This document shows positions 1 to 8,601 of a stretch of 64,000 bases of DNA, piece after piece. The translations under genes and the position numbers were made by a program. Below the pieces are notes generated by a model that ran no database searches, was not told the origin of the DNA, and worked only from the letters and a program-made list of their open reading frames with translations. Within the stretch, counting starts at the first letter, position 1, and each line of letters opens with the position of its first letter. The DNA is taken from the NCBI RefSeq assembly GCF_008973465.1, contig NZ_WBXN01000004.1, forward strand, positions 4,318,501 through 4,382,500, read 5' to 3'. Source of the DNA: Streptomyces sp. SS1-1. Lineage in GTDB: Bacteria > Actinomycetota > Actinomycetes > Streptomycetales > Streptomycetaceae.

Positions 1-169
1 CTAAGAAGATGAAAATATGACTCATTGCGAATCTAGCCCCAAACGCCGTGAAACAGGAAGAAAAAGGGCTAAATGGGGCACGGCTTGTGATGAAACGGGG
101 AGGGTCCGCCCCTCATGTCTGCCCCGTGTCCGTCCCCTCACGTAGAGTGCCGAAGACGGCACATGCCCC
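1..169. other. Gene-free left edge upstream of bldM
   Basis: No credible reading frame is seen on either strand here. The first 100 bases are unusually A/T-rich for this genome, which fits a regulatory region rather than coding sequence. In S. coelicolor the neighbour on this side is, as I recall, whiD; no part of it is visible in the window. Confidence 0.5.
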
Positions 170-197
170 CGTAACTCTTTCGAGTGACCGTCGTTGA
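170..197 (+). promoter_or_regulatory. Sigma-BldN-type promoter of bldM
   Basis: CGTAAC (170-175) and CGTTGA (192-197) are separated by exactly 16 bases, the -35/-10 arrangement known for promoters read by the developmental ECF sigma factor BldN. bldM is the classical BldN target. Predicted transcription starts near 204, leaving a leader of about 115 bases before the bldM ATG at 321. Confidence 0.85.
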
Positions 198-320
198 GAG
201 GGCGGAGGCGGTTGAAAGAAGAAGCGCTCGGGCAGGCGTCCGAGACGGTCGACCGCACAGGTGACATTTCGTACCAGCCTGGAGGCTCAAGGTGACGTGC
301 ATCAGCTGCGGAGGGCGGCC

Positions 321-932
321 ATGACATCCGTCCTCGTCTGCGACGACTCCCCGCTTGCCCGAGAGGCGCTCCGCCGCGCGGTCGCGACCGTGCCCGGCGT
401 CGAGCGCGTGACGACGGCGGCCAACGGCGAGGAAGTCCTCCGCCGCTGGGGCGCCGACCGCTCGGACCTGATCCTGATGGACGTGCGCATGCCCGGTCTG
501 GGCGGCGTGGAGACCGTACGGCGGCTGCTGTCCGCCGACCCCGGCGCGCGCATCATCATGCTCACCGTCGCCGAGGACCTGGACGGCGTGGCCCTCGCGG
601 TCGCCGCCGGTGCCCGCGGCTATCTGCACAAGGACGCCTCGCGCGCCGAGTTGCGGGCCACGGTCACGCAGGCGCTCGCCGACCCGACCTGGCGGCTCGC
701 CCCGCGCCGGCTGCGCTCCGCCGAGATGGGCGCCGCGCCGACGCTGACCGCGCGGGAGATCCAGGTGCTGGAGGGCATGAGCCACGGCCGCTCCAACGCG
801 GAGATCGGCCGCGAGCTGTTCCTCTCCGAGGACACGGTCAAGACGCACGCCCGCCGGCTGTTCAAGAAGCTCGGCGCCTCGGACCGGGCCCACGCGGTGG
901 CGCTCGGGTTCCGTTGGGGCCTGGTGCGCTGA
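321..932 (+). CDS. bldM: BldM, orphan response regulator of aerial mycelium formation and sporulation
   Basis: 203-residue NarL/LuxR-type response regulator. The receiver domain (about 1-120) has the acidic pair D8/D9, phospho-acceptor position D54 in LMDVRMP and the conserved Lys in YLHKD. The LuxR helix-turn-helix (about 140-200) carries LTAREIQVLEGMSHG and DTVKTHARRLFKKL. The ATG at 321 gives the known 203-residue length; an in-frame start at 261 would add residues with no receiver homology. BldM is an atypical regulator with no cognate kinase. It acts as a homodimer or as a heterodimer with WhiI on two sets of sporulation genes, and phosphorylation of D54 is reported to be dispensable. 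No kinase gene lies beside it here, consistent with orphan status. It is transcribed from the BldN-type promoter at 170-197. Confidence 0.95.
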   Translation: MTSVLVCDDSPLAREALRRAVATVPGVERVTTAANGEEVLRRWGADRSDLILMDVRMPGLGGVETVRRLLSADPGARIIMLTVAEDLDGVALAVAAGARGYLHKDASRAELRATVTQALADPTWRLAPRRLRSAEMGAAPTLTAREIQVLEGMSHGRSNAEIGRELFLSEDTVKTHARRLFKKLGASDRAHAVALGFRWGLVR

Positions 933-1028
933 GCGTCCCCGCCGTGGGGCCCGCGCCGTGCCGGCCGGTCGCCCCGGGTTCGTCGTGGCTGGTCGCGTGC
1001 GCGCGGCCCGGCCGCACCATGTCTCGGC

Positions 1029-1050
1029 CCGCGCCCCCACAGGGGCGCGG
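1029..1050 (+). terminator. Hairpin between bldM and shbA
   Basis: A 9-bp perfect GC stem (1029-1037 with 1042-1050) and a four-base loop lie about 100 bases past the bldM stop. There is no U-tract, as is usual for Streptomyces terminators. Confidence 0.45.
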
Positions 1051-1172
1051 CTTCGGGGCCGGGCAACGGGTCCGATCGGTGCCCGGTGCTCGTTTCGCCG
1101 CGGATGCCGCATCCTTGAGGTGTGGAGTCTCTCGGGGACGAGTCGGTCGAGCGGAAGGGGAGGGCGCAGGAG

Positions 1173-1850
1173 ATGAGTTCCGGCGCACCTGCTCATAACG
1201 CTTCGGTGCACAACGACGGCGGCGATGACGCGCGCGCCGCGGCCGCAGGGCACCATGGACCGATGCGCGACGACGAGGCGGCCCACGCCGCAGGGGCGAT
1301 CGGTGCACTCGTCCATCGCGCGGTGGACGGGGACGAGCAGGCCACCCACGACCTTCTCGCGCATGTCCACCCGCTGGCCCTGCGGTACTGCCGCACCCGG
1401 CTGTCGCGTCTGCCGGGGGACGCCCGGCACTTCGTCGAGGACCTCGCCCAGGAGGTCTGCGTCGCCGTCCTGCTGGCGCTGCCGCGCTACAAGGACACCG
1501 GCCGCCCCTTCGAGGCGTTCGTCTTCGCCATCGCCGCGCACAAGGTCGCCGACCTGCAGCGGGCGGCGATGCGGCACCCCGGCTCCACGGCCGTCCCCTC
1601 GGACGAGATGCCCGAGCGGCCGGACGACTCGCTCGGCCCCGAGGAGCGCGCGCTGCTGAGCAGCGACGCCGAGTGGGCCAAGAAACTCCTGGCCAACCTG
1701 CCCGAGAACCAGCGGGAGCTGCTGCTGCTGCGGATCGCGGTGGGGCTGACCGCCGAGGAGACCGGCCAGATGTTGGGAATGTCACCCGGGGCCGTCCGGG
1801 TCGCCCAGCACCGGGCCCTGAGCAGACTGCGGGCACTCGCCGAGCAGTAG
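1173..1850 (+). CDS. shbA: ShbA, ECF-like sigma factor (drives hrdB transcription)
   Basis: Sigma-70 family protein of about 225 residues with region 2 (RLPGDARHFVEDLAQEVCVAV) and region 4 (LPENQRELLLLRIAVGL..EETGQMLGMSPGAVRVAQHRA), and no region 3. Its place between bldM and guaB matches ShbA, the sigma factor reported to transcribe hrdB, the gene for the principal sigma factor, in Streptomyces. ATG 1173 is chosen because GGAAGGGGAGGG (1153-1164) sits 8 bases upstream; a GTG at 1122 in frame is possible and would add 17 residues. ATG 1263 is a later alternative. No anti-sigma gene is adjacent. The N-terminal 45 residues are Ala/Asp/His-rich and probably disordered. Confidence 0.85.
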   Translation: MSSGAPAHNASVHNDGGDDARAAAAGHHGPMRDDEAAHAAGAIGALVHRAVDGDEQATHDLLAHVHPLALRYCRTRLSRLPGDARHFVEDLAQEVCVAVLLALPRYKDTGRPFEAFVFAIAAHKVADLQRAAMRHPGSTAVPSDEMPERPDDSLGPEERALLSSDAEWAKKLLANLPENQRELLLLRIAVGLTAEETGQMLGMSPGAVRVAQHRALSRLRALAEQ

Positions 1851-1990
1851 TCCCAGCGGGTGAACGGGGGTTGCCCCGCTCCCGTACGAACATACGAAGC
1901 CGGCGGCCGCCCGGAACCGTGGAATGTGACACCCCGGCTTCCCGTTAGCATGGACATCCGCACCGATCAAGGCCATTTGGGGAAGGTGTC

Positions 1991-3493
1991 ATGACTGCCA
2001 ACGTCGACGGAGTGCCCGCCAAATTCGCGACACTCGGGCTTACCTACGACGATGTGCTGCTGCTGCCGGGCGCCTCCGAGGTCCTGCCCAACGCGGTCGA
2101 CACCTCGTCCCGCATCTCCCGGAACGTTCGGGTCAACATCCCCCTGCTCTCCGCCGCCATGGACAAGGTCACCGAGTCCCGTATGGCGATCGCGATGGCC
2201 CGTCTGGGCGGCGTCGGCGTACTGCACCGCAACCTGTCCGTCGAGGACCAGGTGAACCAGGTCGACCTGGTGAAGCGGTCCGAGTCCGGCATGGTCACCG
2301 ACCCGATCACGGTGCACCCGGAGGCGACGCTCGGCGAGGCGGACGCGCTGTGCGCCAAGTTCCGCATCAGCGGTGTCCCGGTCACCGACCCGGCCGGCAA
2401 GCTGCTCGGCATCGTCACCAACCGCGACATGGCCTTCGAGTCGGACCGCTCCCGCCAGGTGCGCGAGGTCATGACGCCGATGCCGCTGGTCACGGGCAAG
2501 GTCGGCATCTCCGGCGTGGACGCCATGGAGCTGCTGCGCAAGCACAAGATCGAGAAGCTGCCGCTCGTCGACGACGAGGGCACGCTCAAGGGCCTGATCA
2601 CGGTCAAGGACTTCGTCAAGGCCGAGAAGTACCCGAACGCCGCGAAGGACGCCGAGGGCCGCCTCCTCGTCGGTGCCGCCGTCGGCGCCAGCCCCGAGGC
2701 GCTGGAGCGGGCGCAGGCGCTCGCCGAGGCCGGGGTGGACTTCCTCGTCGTGGACACCTCCCACGGGCACAACAGCAACGCCCTCAGCTGGATGGCGAAG
2801 ATCAAGTCCGCCGTGCCGGTCGACGTGATCGGCGGCAACGTCGCCACCCGTGACGGCGCGCAGGCCCTGATCGACGCCGGTGTCGACGGCATCAAGGTCG
2901 GTGTGGGCCCCGGTTCCATCTGTACGACCCGTGTCGTCGCCGGTATCGGCGTCCCGCAGGTCACCGCCATCTACGAGGCGTCCCTCGCCGCCCGGCCCGC
3001 CGGCATCCCGCTGATCGGCGACGGCGGCCTGCAGTACTCCGGTGACATCGGCAAGGCGCTCGCCGCCGGTGCCGACACCGTGATGCTGGGCTCGCTGCTC
3101 GCGGGCTGCGAGGAGTCCCCGGGCGAGCTGCTCTTCATCAACGGCAAGCAGTTCAAGTCCTACCGCGGCATGGGCTCGCTCGGCGCCATGCAGTCCCGTG
3201 GCCAGGGCAAGTCGTACTCGAAGGACCGCTACTTCCAGGCGGAGGTCTCCTCCGACGACAAGCTGGTGCCCGAGGGCGTCGAGGGCCAGGTGCCCTACCG
3301 CGGCCCGCTGGCCAACGTGCTGCACCAGCTCGTCGGCGGCCTGCGCCAGACCATGGGCTACGTCGGCGCGGCCACCATCGACGAGATGGAGTCCAAGGGC
3401 CGCTTCGTCCGCATCACCTCGGCGGGCCTGAAGGAGAGCCACCCGCACGACATCCAGATGACGGTCGAGGCGCCGAACTACAGCAACAAGTAG
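1991..3493 (+). CDS. guaB: IMP dehydrogenase
   Basis: Oxidises IMP to XMP with NAD+, the first committed step of GMP synthesis. The 500-residue length is usual for the family. A TIM barrel is interrupted by a tandem CBS pair at about residues 100-210 (VREVMTPMPLV in the second half). The catalytic loop is GPGSICTTR with the nucleophilic Cys near residue 311, and the mobile flap RGMGSLGAM is near 391. The ATG follows GGGGAAGG at about 8 bases. It is 140 bases after shbA and is followed by a strong hairpin, then the paralogue guaB3; guaA, the next enzyme of the pathway, is 22 kb away on the same strand. TAGCAT at 1946-1951 is a plausible -10 element. Confidence 0.97.
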   Translation: MTANVDGVPAKFATLGLTYDDVLLLPGASEVLPNAVDTSSRISRNVRVNIPLLSAAMDKVTESRMAIAMARLGGVGVLHRNLSVEDQVNQVDLVKRSESGMVTDPITVHPEATLGEADALCAKFRISGVPVTDPAGKLLGIVTNRDMAFESDRSRQVREVMTPMPLVTGKVGISGVDAMELLRKHKIEKLPLVDDEGTLKGLITVKDFVKAEKYPNAAKDAEGRLLVGAAVGASPEALERAQALAEAGVDFLVVDTSHGHNSNALSWMAKIKSAVPVDVIGGNVATRDGAQALIDAGVDGIKVGVGPGSICTTRVVAGIGVPQVTAIYEASLAARPAGIPLIGDGGLQYSGDIGKALAAGADTVMLGSLLAGCEESPGELLFINGKQFKSYRGMGSLGAMQSRGQGKSYSKDRYFQAEVSSDDKLVPEGVEGQVPYRGPLANVLHQLVGGLRQTMGYVGAATIDEMESKGRFVRITSAGLKESHPHDIQMTVEAPNYSNK

Positions 3494-3510
3494 CCGTCGG
3501 CTCCCGCGAC

Positions 3511-3542
3511 AGGGCGGCCCCGGGCGTATCCGGGGCCGCCCT
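3511..3542 (+). terminator. Terminator after guaB
   Basis: Perfect 13-bp inverted repeat (3511-3523 with 3530-3542) with a six-base loop, starting 18 bases after the guaB stop. Confidence 0.75.
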
Positions 3543-3601
3543 CGTCGTGCCCGTCGGCGATACTGGTAGACGCTGCAACGCATCAGGGAAAGGCCACAGA
3601 C

Positions 3602-4726
3602 GTGACTGAGATCGAGATCGGGCGCGGCAAGCGCGGCCGCCGGGCGTACGCCTTCGACGACATCGCCGTCGTCCCCAGCCGCCGTACGCGGGACCCGAAG
3701 GAGGTCTCGATCGCCTGGCAGATCGACGCCTACCGGTTCGAGCTGCCGTTCCTGGCCGCCCCCATGGACTCGGTCGTCTCCCCGGCCACCGCCATCCGCA
3801 TCGGCGAGCTCGGCGGCCTCGGCGTGCTGAACCTCGAGGGCCTGTGGACCCGGTACGAGGACCCGCAGCCGCTGCTCGACGAGATCGCGGAGCTGCCCAC
3901 GGAGGCCGCCACGCGCCGCCTGCAGGAGGTGTACGCCGCTCCGATCAAGGAGGAGCTGATCGGGCAGCGCATCAAGGAGGTGCGGGACTCCGGCGTGGTC
4001 ACGGCCGCCGCGCTCTCCCCGCAGCGCACCGCCCAGTTCTCCAAGGCGGTCGTCGACGCGGGCGTCGACATCTTCGTCATCCGCGGCACGACGGTCTCCG
4101 CGGAGCACGTGTCGTCCTCGCACGAGCCGCTGAACCTGAAGCAGTTCATCTACGAGCTCGACGTCCCGGTGATCGTCGGCGGCTGCGCGACGTACACCGC
4201 GGCCCTGCACCTGATGCGCACCGGCGCGGCGGGCGTCCTGGTCGGCTTCGGCGGCGGCGCCGCGCACACCACGCGCAACGTCCTCGGCATCCGCGTCCCG
4301 ATGGCCACGGCGGTCGCGGACGTGGCGGCGGCCCGCCGGGACTACATGGACGAGTCCGGCGGCCGGTACGTCCACGTCATCGCGGACGGCGGGGTCGGCT
4401 GGTCCGGCGACCTGCCCAAGGCGATCGCCTGCGGTGCCGACGCCGTGATGATGGGCTCCCCGCTGGCGCGTGCCACGGACGCGCCGGGCCGCGGCTGCCA
4501 CTGGGGCATGGAGGCCGTGAACACGGAGCTGCCGCGCGGGCAGAAGGTCGACCTGGGCACGGTCGGCACGATCGAGGAGGTCCTGACGGGCCCCTCGCAC
4601 ACCCCCGACGGCTCCATGAACTTCTTCGGCGCCCTGCGCCGCGCCATGGCCACGACCGGCTACAGCGAGCTCAAGGAGTTCCAGCGCGTCGAGGTCACGG
4701 TGGCGGACTCCCAGCACCAGCGCTGA
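3602..4726 (+). CDS. guaB3: GuaB3-family IMP dehydrogenase-like protein without CBS domains
   Basis: 374-residue IMPDH/GMP-reductase superfamily barrel, the length of the actinobacterial GuaB3 group that accompanies guaB (as guaB3 follows guaB2 in Mycobacterium). There is no CBS insertion. The substrate-loop equivalent reads GFGGGAAHTTR at about residue 216-226, so the catalytic Cys of IMPDH (SICTTR) is replaced by Ala. IADGGVGWSG and CGADAVMMGSPLA are the retained phosphate-binding segments. GTG 3602 follows GGGAAAGG. Function is unsettled: cyanobacterial GuaB3 has IMPDH activity but, as I recall, keeps the Cys, and the mycobacterial protein lacks it. A regulatory or non-IMPDH role is therefore possible. 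Transcription ends at the hairpin just downstream. Confidence 0.9.
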   Translation: MTEIEIGRGKRGRRAYAFDDIAVVPSRRTRDPKEVSIAWQIDAYRFELPFLAAPMDSVVSPATAIRIGELGGLGVLNLEGLWTRYEDPQPLLDEIAELPTEAATRRLQEVYAAPIKEELIGQRIKEVRDSGVVTAAALSPQRTAQFSKAVVDAGVDIFVIRGTTVSAEHVSSSHEPLNLKQFIYELDVPVIVGGCATYTAALHLMRTGAAGVLVGFGGGAAHTTRNVLGIRVPMATAVADVAAARRDYMDESGGRYVHVIADGGVGWSGDLPKAIACGADAVMMGSPLARATDAPGRGCHWGMEAVNTELPRGQKVDLGTVGTIEEVLTGPSHTPDGSMNFFGALRRAMATTGYSELKEFQRVEVTVADSQHQR

Positions 4727-4739
4727 CACCCAGCCGCAC

Positions 4740-4771
4740 GAAAGGGGCCGGTCCTCGGACCGGCCCCTTTC
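4740..4771 (+). terminator. Strong terminator after guaB3
   Basis: A 15-bp perfect inverted repeat (4740-4754 with 4757-4771) lies 13 bases past the guaB3 stop. The right arm ends in CCCTTTC, giving a short U-run. It closes the bldM-shbA-guaB-guaB3 direction. Confidence 0.85.
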
Positions 4772-4934
4772 GCATGCCCTGAAACGACCTGACCAGGCCG
4801 AATCTGACGTGAACGCAACTGCGCGCCGGCGCCCCCTTCCAAGGAGCCGTTCCGGACCCCCACCCTCGGGGCCCGGCCCGATTCCGACGGACCGTCCACC
4901 GGGCTACTGGGCGGTGTCGTGGAAGGGGGCGCCG

Positions 4935-5030
4935 ATGGGTCGCCATCGCAAGCCCACCCGCTGGGACCGGATCCGTCTGTGGACGGTGAAGTGCCGCAGG
5001 AGGTGGATCTTGCGCCTTTTCGGATGGTGA
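4935..5030 (+). CDS. Possible 31-residue Arg/Trp-rich small protein
   Basis: A short frame, ATG 4935 to TGA 5030, is preceded by GGAAGGGGG five bases upstream, a good ribosome-binding site. The peptide starts MGRHRKPTRWDRIRLWTVK and ends in RRRWILRLFGW: about 10 Arg, 4 Trp and no acidic residue except one Asp. I do not recognise it. It sits alone in the 460-base gap between guaB3 and the convergent nucleotide-sugar dehydrogenase gene; the rest of that gap (4772-4920 and 5031-5189) shows nothing else. It could be a small cationic amphipathic protein or a chance frame. Confidence 0.35.
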   Translation: MGRHRKPTRWDRIRLWTVKCRRRWILRLFGW

Positions 5031-5189
5031 GCGGCCGCCCCCAAGGCAACTAGGGGCGGACACTCCGTGATCCATCCTGGAGCCTGCCGCAGTGCCCCCT
5101 GCGGTGGGCTCCACCTGTTTTCGTAAGGTACCCGGGCCGTCGGCCGCATGCCACCAGCCGTGAGGCGGCGTCCGTCCGTGCGCCCCCCT

Positions 5190-6398
5190 TCACAACCGAT
5201 GCGCCGCCCCCGTAGGGGCCGCGCCCCGGGTGTCGAGGAGGAGTTGGGCCTTGACCGAGAGGCCCTGGAGGTCGTAGGTGCGGTGTTGCTGGAGGAGGAT
5301 CGTCAGGTCGGCGTCGGCGGCGGCCTCGTAGAGGGAGTCGGCGCGGGGGACCGGGCGGTCGAGGACGCTCCAGGACGGCACGTACGGGTCGTGGTAGCTG
5401 ATGGAGGCGCCCAGTTCCAGCAGGCGGACGGCGACCTCCTGGGCGGGGGTGGACTGCTGGTCGGCGAGGTCCGGCTTGTAGGTGACGCCGAGGAGGAGGA
5501 TGCGGGCGCCGCGCGCGGACTTGCCGTGCTCGTTGAGCAGGGTGGCGGCGCGCTGGACGACGTAACGGGGCATCTGGCTGTTGACCTGCTGAGCCAGTTC
5601 GACCATGCGCAGGGAGCGGCCCGTGGGGGCGGTCAGGCCCTGCGGGACGGCGTGGCCGCCGACGCCGGGGCCGGGGCGGAACGCCTGGAAGCCGAACGGC
5701 TTGGTCTCGGCGCAGCGCACGACGTCCCACAGGTCGACGCCCAGGTCGTGGCAGAGCACGGCCATCTCGTTGACGAGCGCGATGTTCACGTGCCGGAAGT
5801 TGGTCTCCAGCACCTGTACGGTCTCCGCCTCGCGCAGGCCCCGCGCGCGGACCACCTTGTCGGTGAGGCGGCCGTAGAAGGCGGCCGCCGACTCGGTGCA
5901 GGCGGGGGTGAGCCCGCCGATCACCTTGGGGGTGTTGGCGGGGTGGAAGTCGCGGTTGCCGGGGTCGACGCGGCTGGGCGAGTAGGCCAGATGGAAGTCG
6001 CGCCCGGCGCGCATCCCCGAGCCCTCCTCCAGCAGGGGCCGCAGCACGTTCTCCGTGGTGCCGGGCGGGACCGGCGACTCCAGGATGACCGTGGAGTGCG
6101 GCCGCAGCCGGGCCGCGAGGTCGCGCGCGGCGGCTTCCATCTCGCTCAGGTCGAGCGTCCCGTCCGCCCCGAGCGGCGTCGGCGAGCAGATGACGGCGGT
6201 GCGGACCCGGCCGAGTTCGGCGGGGCCGGTGGCGTGCCGGAAGCCCCCCGAGAGCATCCGGCGCAGTTCGGCGGGACTGAGAGAGGCGGCCTCCGGACCG
6301 GTGCGGTAACCGAGTGTGGGGATGCCGGCGGCGACGGCGGCCTTGGCCAGGGGCAGGCCGTACGGGCCTAGTCCGATGACGGCGAGATCTGCGGGCAT
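5190..6398 (-). CDS. UDP-glucose/GDP-mannose dehydrogenase family protein with altered active site
   Basis: 402-residue protein with the three-domain layout of nucleotide-sugar 6-dehydrogenases: N-terminal NAD-binding fold (AVIGLGPYGLPLA), central helical domain (NFRHVNIALVNEMA) and C-terminal domain (LLGVTYKPDLADQQSTPA). It is most like the UDP-HexNAc dehydrogenase branch. Family catalytic residues are replaced: the Cys of GGHC(I/V)P is Ala (GGHAVPQ, about residue 248), the Lys before the NxxRxxNIAxxNE motif is Gln (about 195), and the Glu of the usual SPERVDPGN motif is Ser (SPSRVDPGN). It is therefore probably inactive as a dehydrogenase or has a different chemistry. Met at 6398 is chosen for the GGGAAGGA site 8-10 bases upstream. 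It is divergent from glpD across 260 bases that hold both promoters. Confidence 0.85.
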   Translation of the reverse strand: MPADLAVIGLGPYGLPLAKAAVAAGIPTLGYRTGPEAASLSPAELRRMLSGGFRHATGPAELGRVRTAVICSPTPLGADGTLDLSEMEAAARDLAARLRPHSTVILESPVPPGTTENVLRPLLEEGSGMRAGRDFHLAYSPSRVDPGNRDFHPANTPKVIGGLTPACTESAAAFYGRLTDKVVRARGLREAETVQVLETNFRHVNIALVNEMAVLCHDLGVDLWDVVRCAETKPFGFQAFRPGPGVGGHAVPQGLTAPTGRSLRMVELAQQVNSQMPRYVVQRAATLLNEHGKSARGARILLLGVTYKPDLADQQSTPAQEVAVRLLELGASISYHDPYVPSWSVLDRPVPRADSLYEAAADADLTILLQQHRTYDLQGLSVKAQLLLDTRGAAPTGAAHRL

Positions 6399-6658
6399 AC
6401 GTGGGCCGTCCTTCCCAGTAACCGACGTGGGGCTGGTGCGCAACCCCGGTGGACAGGACGAGGGAGCGCAATGTCAGACTAGGAGTAAATATGACCGATT
6501 TGCCGCATTGAATGATCGCGTTTCCAGGAGTGTTGTCCACAGGCTGGGGGTACGTGGTGGCTGAACTCGGGCAACCCGGTCAGAATTCTGAGCAGGGGGG
6601 TACGAGACGGGCTTCGCCCGACGGGTGCGGCTTACCGACCGATCATCGGGAGGCAGCG

Positions 6659-8365
6659 GTGAGGACAGCGACACTGGGGCCGGAGGAGCGGGCCGCGTCC
6701 CTGGCGGCCATGGCGGAGCGCGAGCTGGACGTGCTGGTCGTGGGCGCAGGAGTGGTCGGCGCCGGAACGGCACTCGACGCGGTGACCCGCGGACTGTCCA
6801 CCGGGCTGGTCGAGGCCCGCGACTGGGCGTCCGGGACCTCCAGCCGGTCCAGCAAGCTCATCCACGGCGGGCTGCGCTATCTGGAGATGCTGGACTTCGC
6901 GCTCGTGCGCGAGGCCCTCAAGGAGCGCGGGCTGCTCCTGGAGCGGCTGGCCCCGCACCTGGTGAAGCCGGTGCCGTTCCTGTACCCGCTGCAGCACAAG
7001 GGCTGGGAGCGCCTGTACGCCGGCTCGGGCGTCGCCCTCTACGACGTGATGTCGATGGCCCGCGGCCATGGCAGGGGCCTGCCCCTGCACCGGCACCTGA
7101 CCCGCCGTCAAGCCCTGCGCGTGGCCCCCGCCCTGCGGAAGGACGCGCTGGTCGGCGCCCTCCAGTACTACGACGCCCAGATGGACGACGCCCGCTATGT
7201 CGCCACCCTCGTGCGCACCGCGGCGGCCTACGGCGCGAAGGTCGCCAACCGCGCGCGGGTCACCTCGTTCCTGCGGGAGGGCGAGCGGGTCGTCGGGGCC
7301 CGCGTCCAGGACGCCGAGGGCGGCGGCGAGTACGAGATCCGCGCCAAGCAGGTCGTCAACGCCACCGGCGTGTGGACCGACGACACCCAGTCGATGGTCG
7401 GGGAGCGCGGTCAGTTCCACGTCCGCGCGTCCAAGGGCGTCCACCTCGTCGTGCCCAAGGACCGCATCCACTCCACCACCGGCCTGATCCTGCGCACCGA
7501 GAAGTCCGTGCTGTTCGTCATCCCCTGGGGGCGGCACTGGATCGTCGGCACCACCGACACCGACTGGGACCTCGACAAGGCCCACCCGGCGGCGTCCAGC
7601 GCCGACATCGACTACGTCCTCGACCATGTGAACTCGGTGCTGGCGGTCCCCCTGACCAGGGACGACGTCGAAGGCGTGTACGCGGGACTGCGCCCGCTGC
7701 TCGCCGGTGAGTCGGACGCCACCAGCAAGCTCTCCCGCGAGCACACCGTCGCCCACCCCGTTCCCGGCCTCGTCGTCGTGGCCGGCGGCAAGTACACGAC
7801 GTACCGCGTGATGGCCAAGGACGCCGTGGACGCGGCGGTGCACGGCCTCGACATGCGGGTCGCCGACTGTGTCACGGAGGACATTCCGCTGGTGGGCGCC
7901 GAGGGATACCGCGCCCTGTGGAACGCGCGAGCGCGCATCGCGGAGCGGACGGGCCTTCACGTGGTGCGCGTCGAGCACCTGTTGAACCGGTACGGGGCGC
8001 TCACCGAGGAGGTCCTGGAGCTCATCGCCGCCGATCCGAGCCTCGGCGAACCGCTCCAGTCCGCCGACGACTACCTGCGGGCCGAGGTCGTCTACGCCGC
8101 CTCCCACGAGGGCGCGCGGCATCTGGACGACGTGCTGACCCGGCGCACCCGCATCTCCATCGAGACCTTCGACCGGGGCACCCGATCCGCCCGTGAGGCC
8201 GCCGAGTTGATGGCACCGGTGCTGGGCTGGGACAAGGAGCAGGTCGAGCGCGAGGTCGAGCACTACCAGAAGCGGGTGGAGGCCGAACGCGAGTCCCAGC
8301 GCCAGCCCGACGACCTGACCGCCGACGCGGCCCGGCTGGGCGCGCCGGACATCGTGCCGCGGTAG
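6659..8365 (+). CDS. glpD: Glycerol-3-phosphate dehydrogenase, FAD-dependent (aerobic type)
   Basis: 568-residue GlpD that oxidises sn-glycerol-3-phosphate to dihydroxyacetone phosphate and passes electrons to the membrane quinone pool. The N-terminal FAD-binding motif is VVGAGVVGAGTALDAV. SSKLIHGGLRYLE and IPWGRHWIVGTTDTDWD are characteristic of the family, followed by the C-terminal helical DUF/DAO_C domain. GTG 6659 has GGGAGG five bases upstream; the longer in-frame extension to 6512 has no homology. The adjacent left gene is divergent. No glpF/glpK pair lies beside it, so this is a stand-alone glpD copy. Confidence 0.93.
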   Translation: MRTATLGPEERAASLAAMAERELDVLVVGAGVVGAGTALDAVTRGLSTGLVEARDWASGTSSRSSKLIHGGLRYLEMLDFALVREALKERGLLLERLAPHLVKPVPFLYPLQHKGWERLYAGSGVALYDVMSMARGHGRGLPLHRHLTRRQALRVAPALRKDALVGALQYYDAQMDDARYVATLVRTAAAYGAKVANRARVTSFLREGERVVGARVQDAEGGGEYEIRAKQVVNATGVWTDDTQSMVGERGQFHVRASKGVHLVVPKDRIHSTTGLILRTEKSVLFVIPWGRHWIVGTTDTDWDLDKAHPAASSADIDYVLDHVNSVLAVPLTRDDVEGVYAGLRPLLAGESDATSKLSREHTVAHPVPGLVVVAGGKYTTYRVMAKDAVDAAVHGLDMRVADCVTEDIPLVGAEGYRALWNARARIAERTGLHVVRVEHLLNRYGALTEEVLELIAADPSLGEPLQSADDYLRAEVVYAASHEGARHLDDVLTRRTRISIETFDRGTRSAREAAELMAPVLGWDKEQVEREVEHYQKRVEAERESQRQPDDLTADAARLGAPDIVPR

Positions 8366-8601
8366 CGGCGGGGGAGGGGGCCCCGGGCCCCAAGTCCCCC
8401 TGTCGCTCCCTGTCTTGGGCGGCCCGGCCATCCCGGCCGGCGCCGCCCCGCCGTGCGGGGTGAACCCCTGCCGCGCGGCGCCCCGGAGCCCTCGGCTCCC
8501 GGCCCCCAGGTGGAATCGAACATGTTGCGCCACGAGGGGCCCCCTGGGCGTCGGGCGGTTGTCGCGTAGGGGACAATGGAGGCTCTGTCAGGGCGGGTTG
8601 C

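Noticed and set aside
1967..4729. A 920-codon minus-strand frame over guaB/guaB3
   Set aside because: Composition mirrors the sense codons (Val/Asp/Arg-rich) with no family motifs; guaB and guaB3 explain the region.
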